This document shows, one piece after another, positions 62,632 through 64,000 of a DNA stretch of 64,000 nt (within the stretch, counting starts at the first letter, position 1; the number at the start of each line of letters is the position of its first letter). The notes beneath the pieces were generated by a model that saw only the letters and a program-made list of their open reading frames with translations, searched no databases and was not told where the DNA came from. Source of the stretch: Odoribacter sp. Z80. Its GTDB lineage: Bacteria > Bacteroidota > Bacteroidia > Bacteroidales > Marinifilaceae. The stretch is from contig NZ_QWEL01000002.1 in the NCBI RefSeq assembly GCF_009935865.1, forward strand, positions 248,001-312,000, read 5' to 3'. The translations under genes were made by a program, and so were the position numbers.

Positions 62632-64000
62632 ATGAAATACATACTCCTGATAGTCTCGGTTATATACAGTATACTTACCATACACCCACAAAAAGTACAG
62701 GCAATACAAGCCACAACGCGGCCAGTGGAAGTCAGGCTTCCGGACGGCACATCATTAACCATCCGCATCTATGGCGATGAACGTTTTCATTACACCACCA
62801 CCATCGACGGTTATCTTATAAAACAAGGCCGTGACGGATTTTATTACTACATCCAGTCATCGGGCAACAGAACCCAAAATACAGGCACCGTCAGAGCTCA
62901 CAACCCCGGCAACCGGAGCCTTGCCGAACAGGCCAGCCTGAGATTAAATTCCCGGGCTACAAATCTGCCGGCAGCAACTTACACCACAGTCAAACGTTCA
63001 GGAATGGGACAAACTGCTCAGTCAAAGCGAGGCAACAACACGATTCCCTTGACCGGAAGCCCAAAAGCCCTGATTATCTTAATGGAATACGCTGATGTAA
63101 AATTCACGGTCAGCAACCCCCAACAAACTTTCAACCAAATGGCCAACCAACAAGGCTACTCCGAGAATGGAGCCACCGGAAGCATCCGCGACTACTTCCG
63201 TTACAATTCCTCCGGACAATTCGACCCCGAATTTATTGTATTCGGTCCGGTTACCTTAGAGCACTCACGGGATTTCTACGAAGGAGACATCATGTTCAAA
63301 GTCATTCCTGAAATATTCCCGAAAGCAATAGCAATGGGGTTGAACATCACAGAATTCGACAACGACGGCGACGGCATCCTCGATAACTTCTTTATCTATT
63401 TTGCCGGCCACAACCAGGCAGAGTCCGGCGAAGCCAATACAATATGGCCACACCGGTCCTCCATGCACAACCTCAATATAACTTATAACGGAATATTACT
63501 GGGAGACTACGCCTGTACTTCCGAATTGAAAGGCAGTTCAACTTCCAATCAGCTCTGCGGCATCGGAACATTCTGCCACGAATTCTCACACGTACTGGGA
63601 CTGCCGGATGTTTACGACCTGAATAGCTCAACAGACGGGGCAACAGCCGGGCTATTTTCATTTTCTCTCATGTCAAACGGAAACTACAACAACGAAGGCA
63701 GAACACCTCCGTCAATGAATGCCGTAGAACGCAACATGCTGGGCTGGCTGGAATTGGAAGAACTGAATGCCGGCATTAAAAACTACGAGCTTCCGCCGAT
63801 TTCCGAAAACAAAGCCTATATGTTCTCCACCGAAAATGAAGGAGAATTTTTCGTACTGGAAAACCGCAATGCAAACAACCCCTGGGACCGGCATATCAAT
63901 TCTTCCGACCAAGGGACAGGACTTTTAATCTACCACGTCGACCGTTCTGAAAACATGGTCAATGGCCGGACAGCCAAAGAACGCTGGGAATACAGCGGAA
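62632..64000 (+). CDS. M6-family secreted metalloprotease (partial, runs off the window)
   Basis: Starts at ATG 62632 (signal MKYILLIVSVIYSILTIHPQKVQA) and stays open for 456 codons to the window edge. The N-terminal block (RLPDGTSLTIRIYGDERFHYTTTIDGYLI) is typical of M6 peptidases of the immune inhibitor A type in Bacteroidota. The catalytic zinc motif is GTFCHEFSHVLGLPDVYD (HExxH plus downstream ligand), preceded by FDNDGDGILDNF, a calcium-type loop. Conserved SLMSNGNYN follows. It would degrade proteins outside the cell or at the surface, supplying peptides for the neighbouring uptake system. Confidence 0.9.
   Translation, partial: MKYILLIVSVIYSILTIHPQKVQAIQATTRPVEVRLPDGTSLTIRIYGDERFHYTTTIDGYLIKQGRDGFYYYIQSSGNRTQNTGTVRAHNPGNRSLAEQASLRLNSRATNLPAATYTTVKRSGMGQTAQSKRGNNTIPLTGSPKALIILMEYADVKFTVSNPQQTFNQMANQQGYSENGATGSIRDYFRYNSSGQFDPEFIVFGPVTLEHSRDFYEGDIMFKVIPEIFPKAIAMGLNITEFDNDGDGILDNFFIYFAGHNQAESGEANTIWPHRSSMHNLNITYNGILLGDYACTSELKGSSTSNQLCGIGTFCHEFSHVLGLPDVYDLNSSTDGATAGLFSFSLMSNGNYNNEGRTPPSMNAVERNMLGWLELEELNAGIKNYELPPISENKAYMFSTENEGEFFVLENRNANNPWDRHINSSDQGTGLLIYHVDRSENMVNGRTAKERWEYSG

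Overview
The window comes from a member of the Bacteroidota, most likely a gut Bacteroidales. The evidence is a SusC/SusD pair with a FecR anti-sigma factor and ECF sigma factor, GldG-type transporters, a CTnDOT-like integrase, and several promoters matching the Bacteroidota form TTTG-N19-TAnnTTTG. An Odoribacter/Butyricimonas-like host is a guess from overall gene style only. No rRNA, tRNA, CRISPR array or reverse transcriptase was seen.

Layout. (1) About 1-15.3 kb is an integrated mobile element. Its core (9.3-15.1 kb, minus strand, C-rich coding strand) has a tyrosine integrase with its own operator-promoter, an unknown protein, an excisionase-like HTH protein, a toprim/primase-like protein, an HUH rolling-circle replication protein, a small Cys-rich protein and a DUF5675 protein. 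Its cargo (1.1-9.2 kb) is a stack of conflict genes: an AlbA_2/Schlafen-type protein, two KilA-N remnants, a two-gene DUF3800 unit, an Mrr-like nuclease, a frameshifted HNH nuclease, a SymE-like toxin unit and an EcoRV-type restriction-modification pair. A repeated promoter / structured RNA / terminator module occurs beside these cargo units. The right end of the element abuts the C-terminal half of a protein-kinase-like gene that appears to have been broken.

(2) 16-32.7 kb holds a DUF4143 ATPase, then a seven-gene minus-strand operon (30957 to 17646), then hipBA. The operon joins a three-component ABC system (nuclease-like CTD protein, middle component, DUF3732 ATPase) to three unfamiliar proteins, one of which looks like a degenerate McrB-type AAA+ protein, and to a 1714-residue DEAD/DEAH helicase with a DUF1998 C-terminus. 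This is the best candidate for an undescribed defence system.

(3) 33-43 kb is a phase-variable type I restriction locus: hsdR, hsdM, a small membrane coiled-coil gene and hsdS on the minus strand, facing a silent hsdS half, a tyrosine recombinase, a DUF1016/PDDEXK nuclease and a second hsdS half on the plus strand. Four copies of a 14-bp site mark the recombination junctions.

(4) 43-45.7 kb is the integrase end of a CTnDOT-like element. (5) 45.9-64 kb is a chromosomal nutrient-uptake locus: ECF sigma, FecR, SusC with an STN signalling domain, SusD, a zincin-like lipoprotein lacking HExxH, a paralogous lipoprotein, and an ABC transporter with two fused permease-GldG subunits. A divergent paralogous lipoprotein and an M6 metalloprotease run off the right edge. 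Together these suggest peptide or protein capture and uptake under trans-envelope control.
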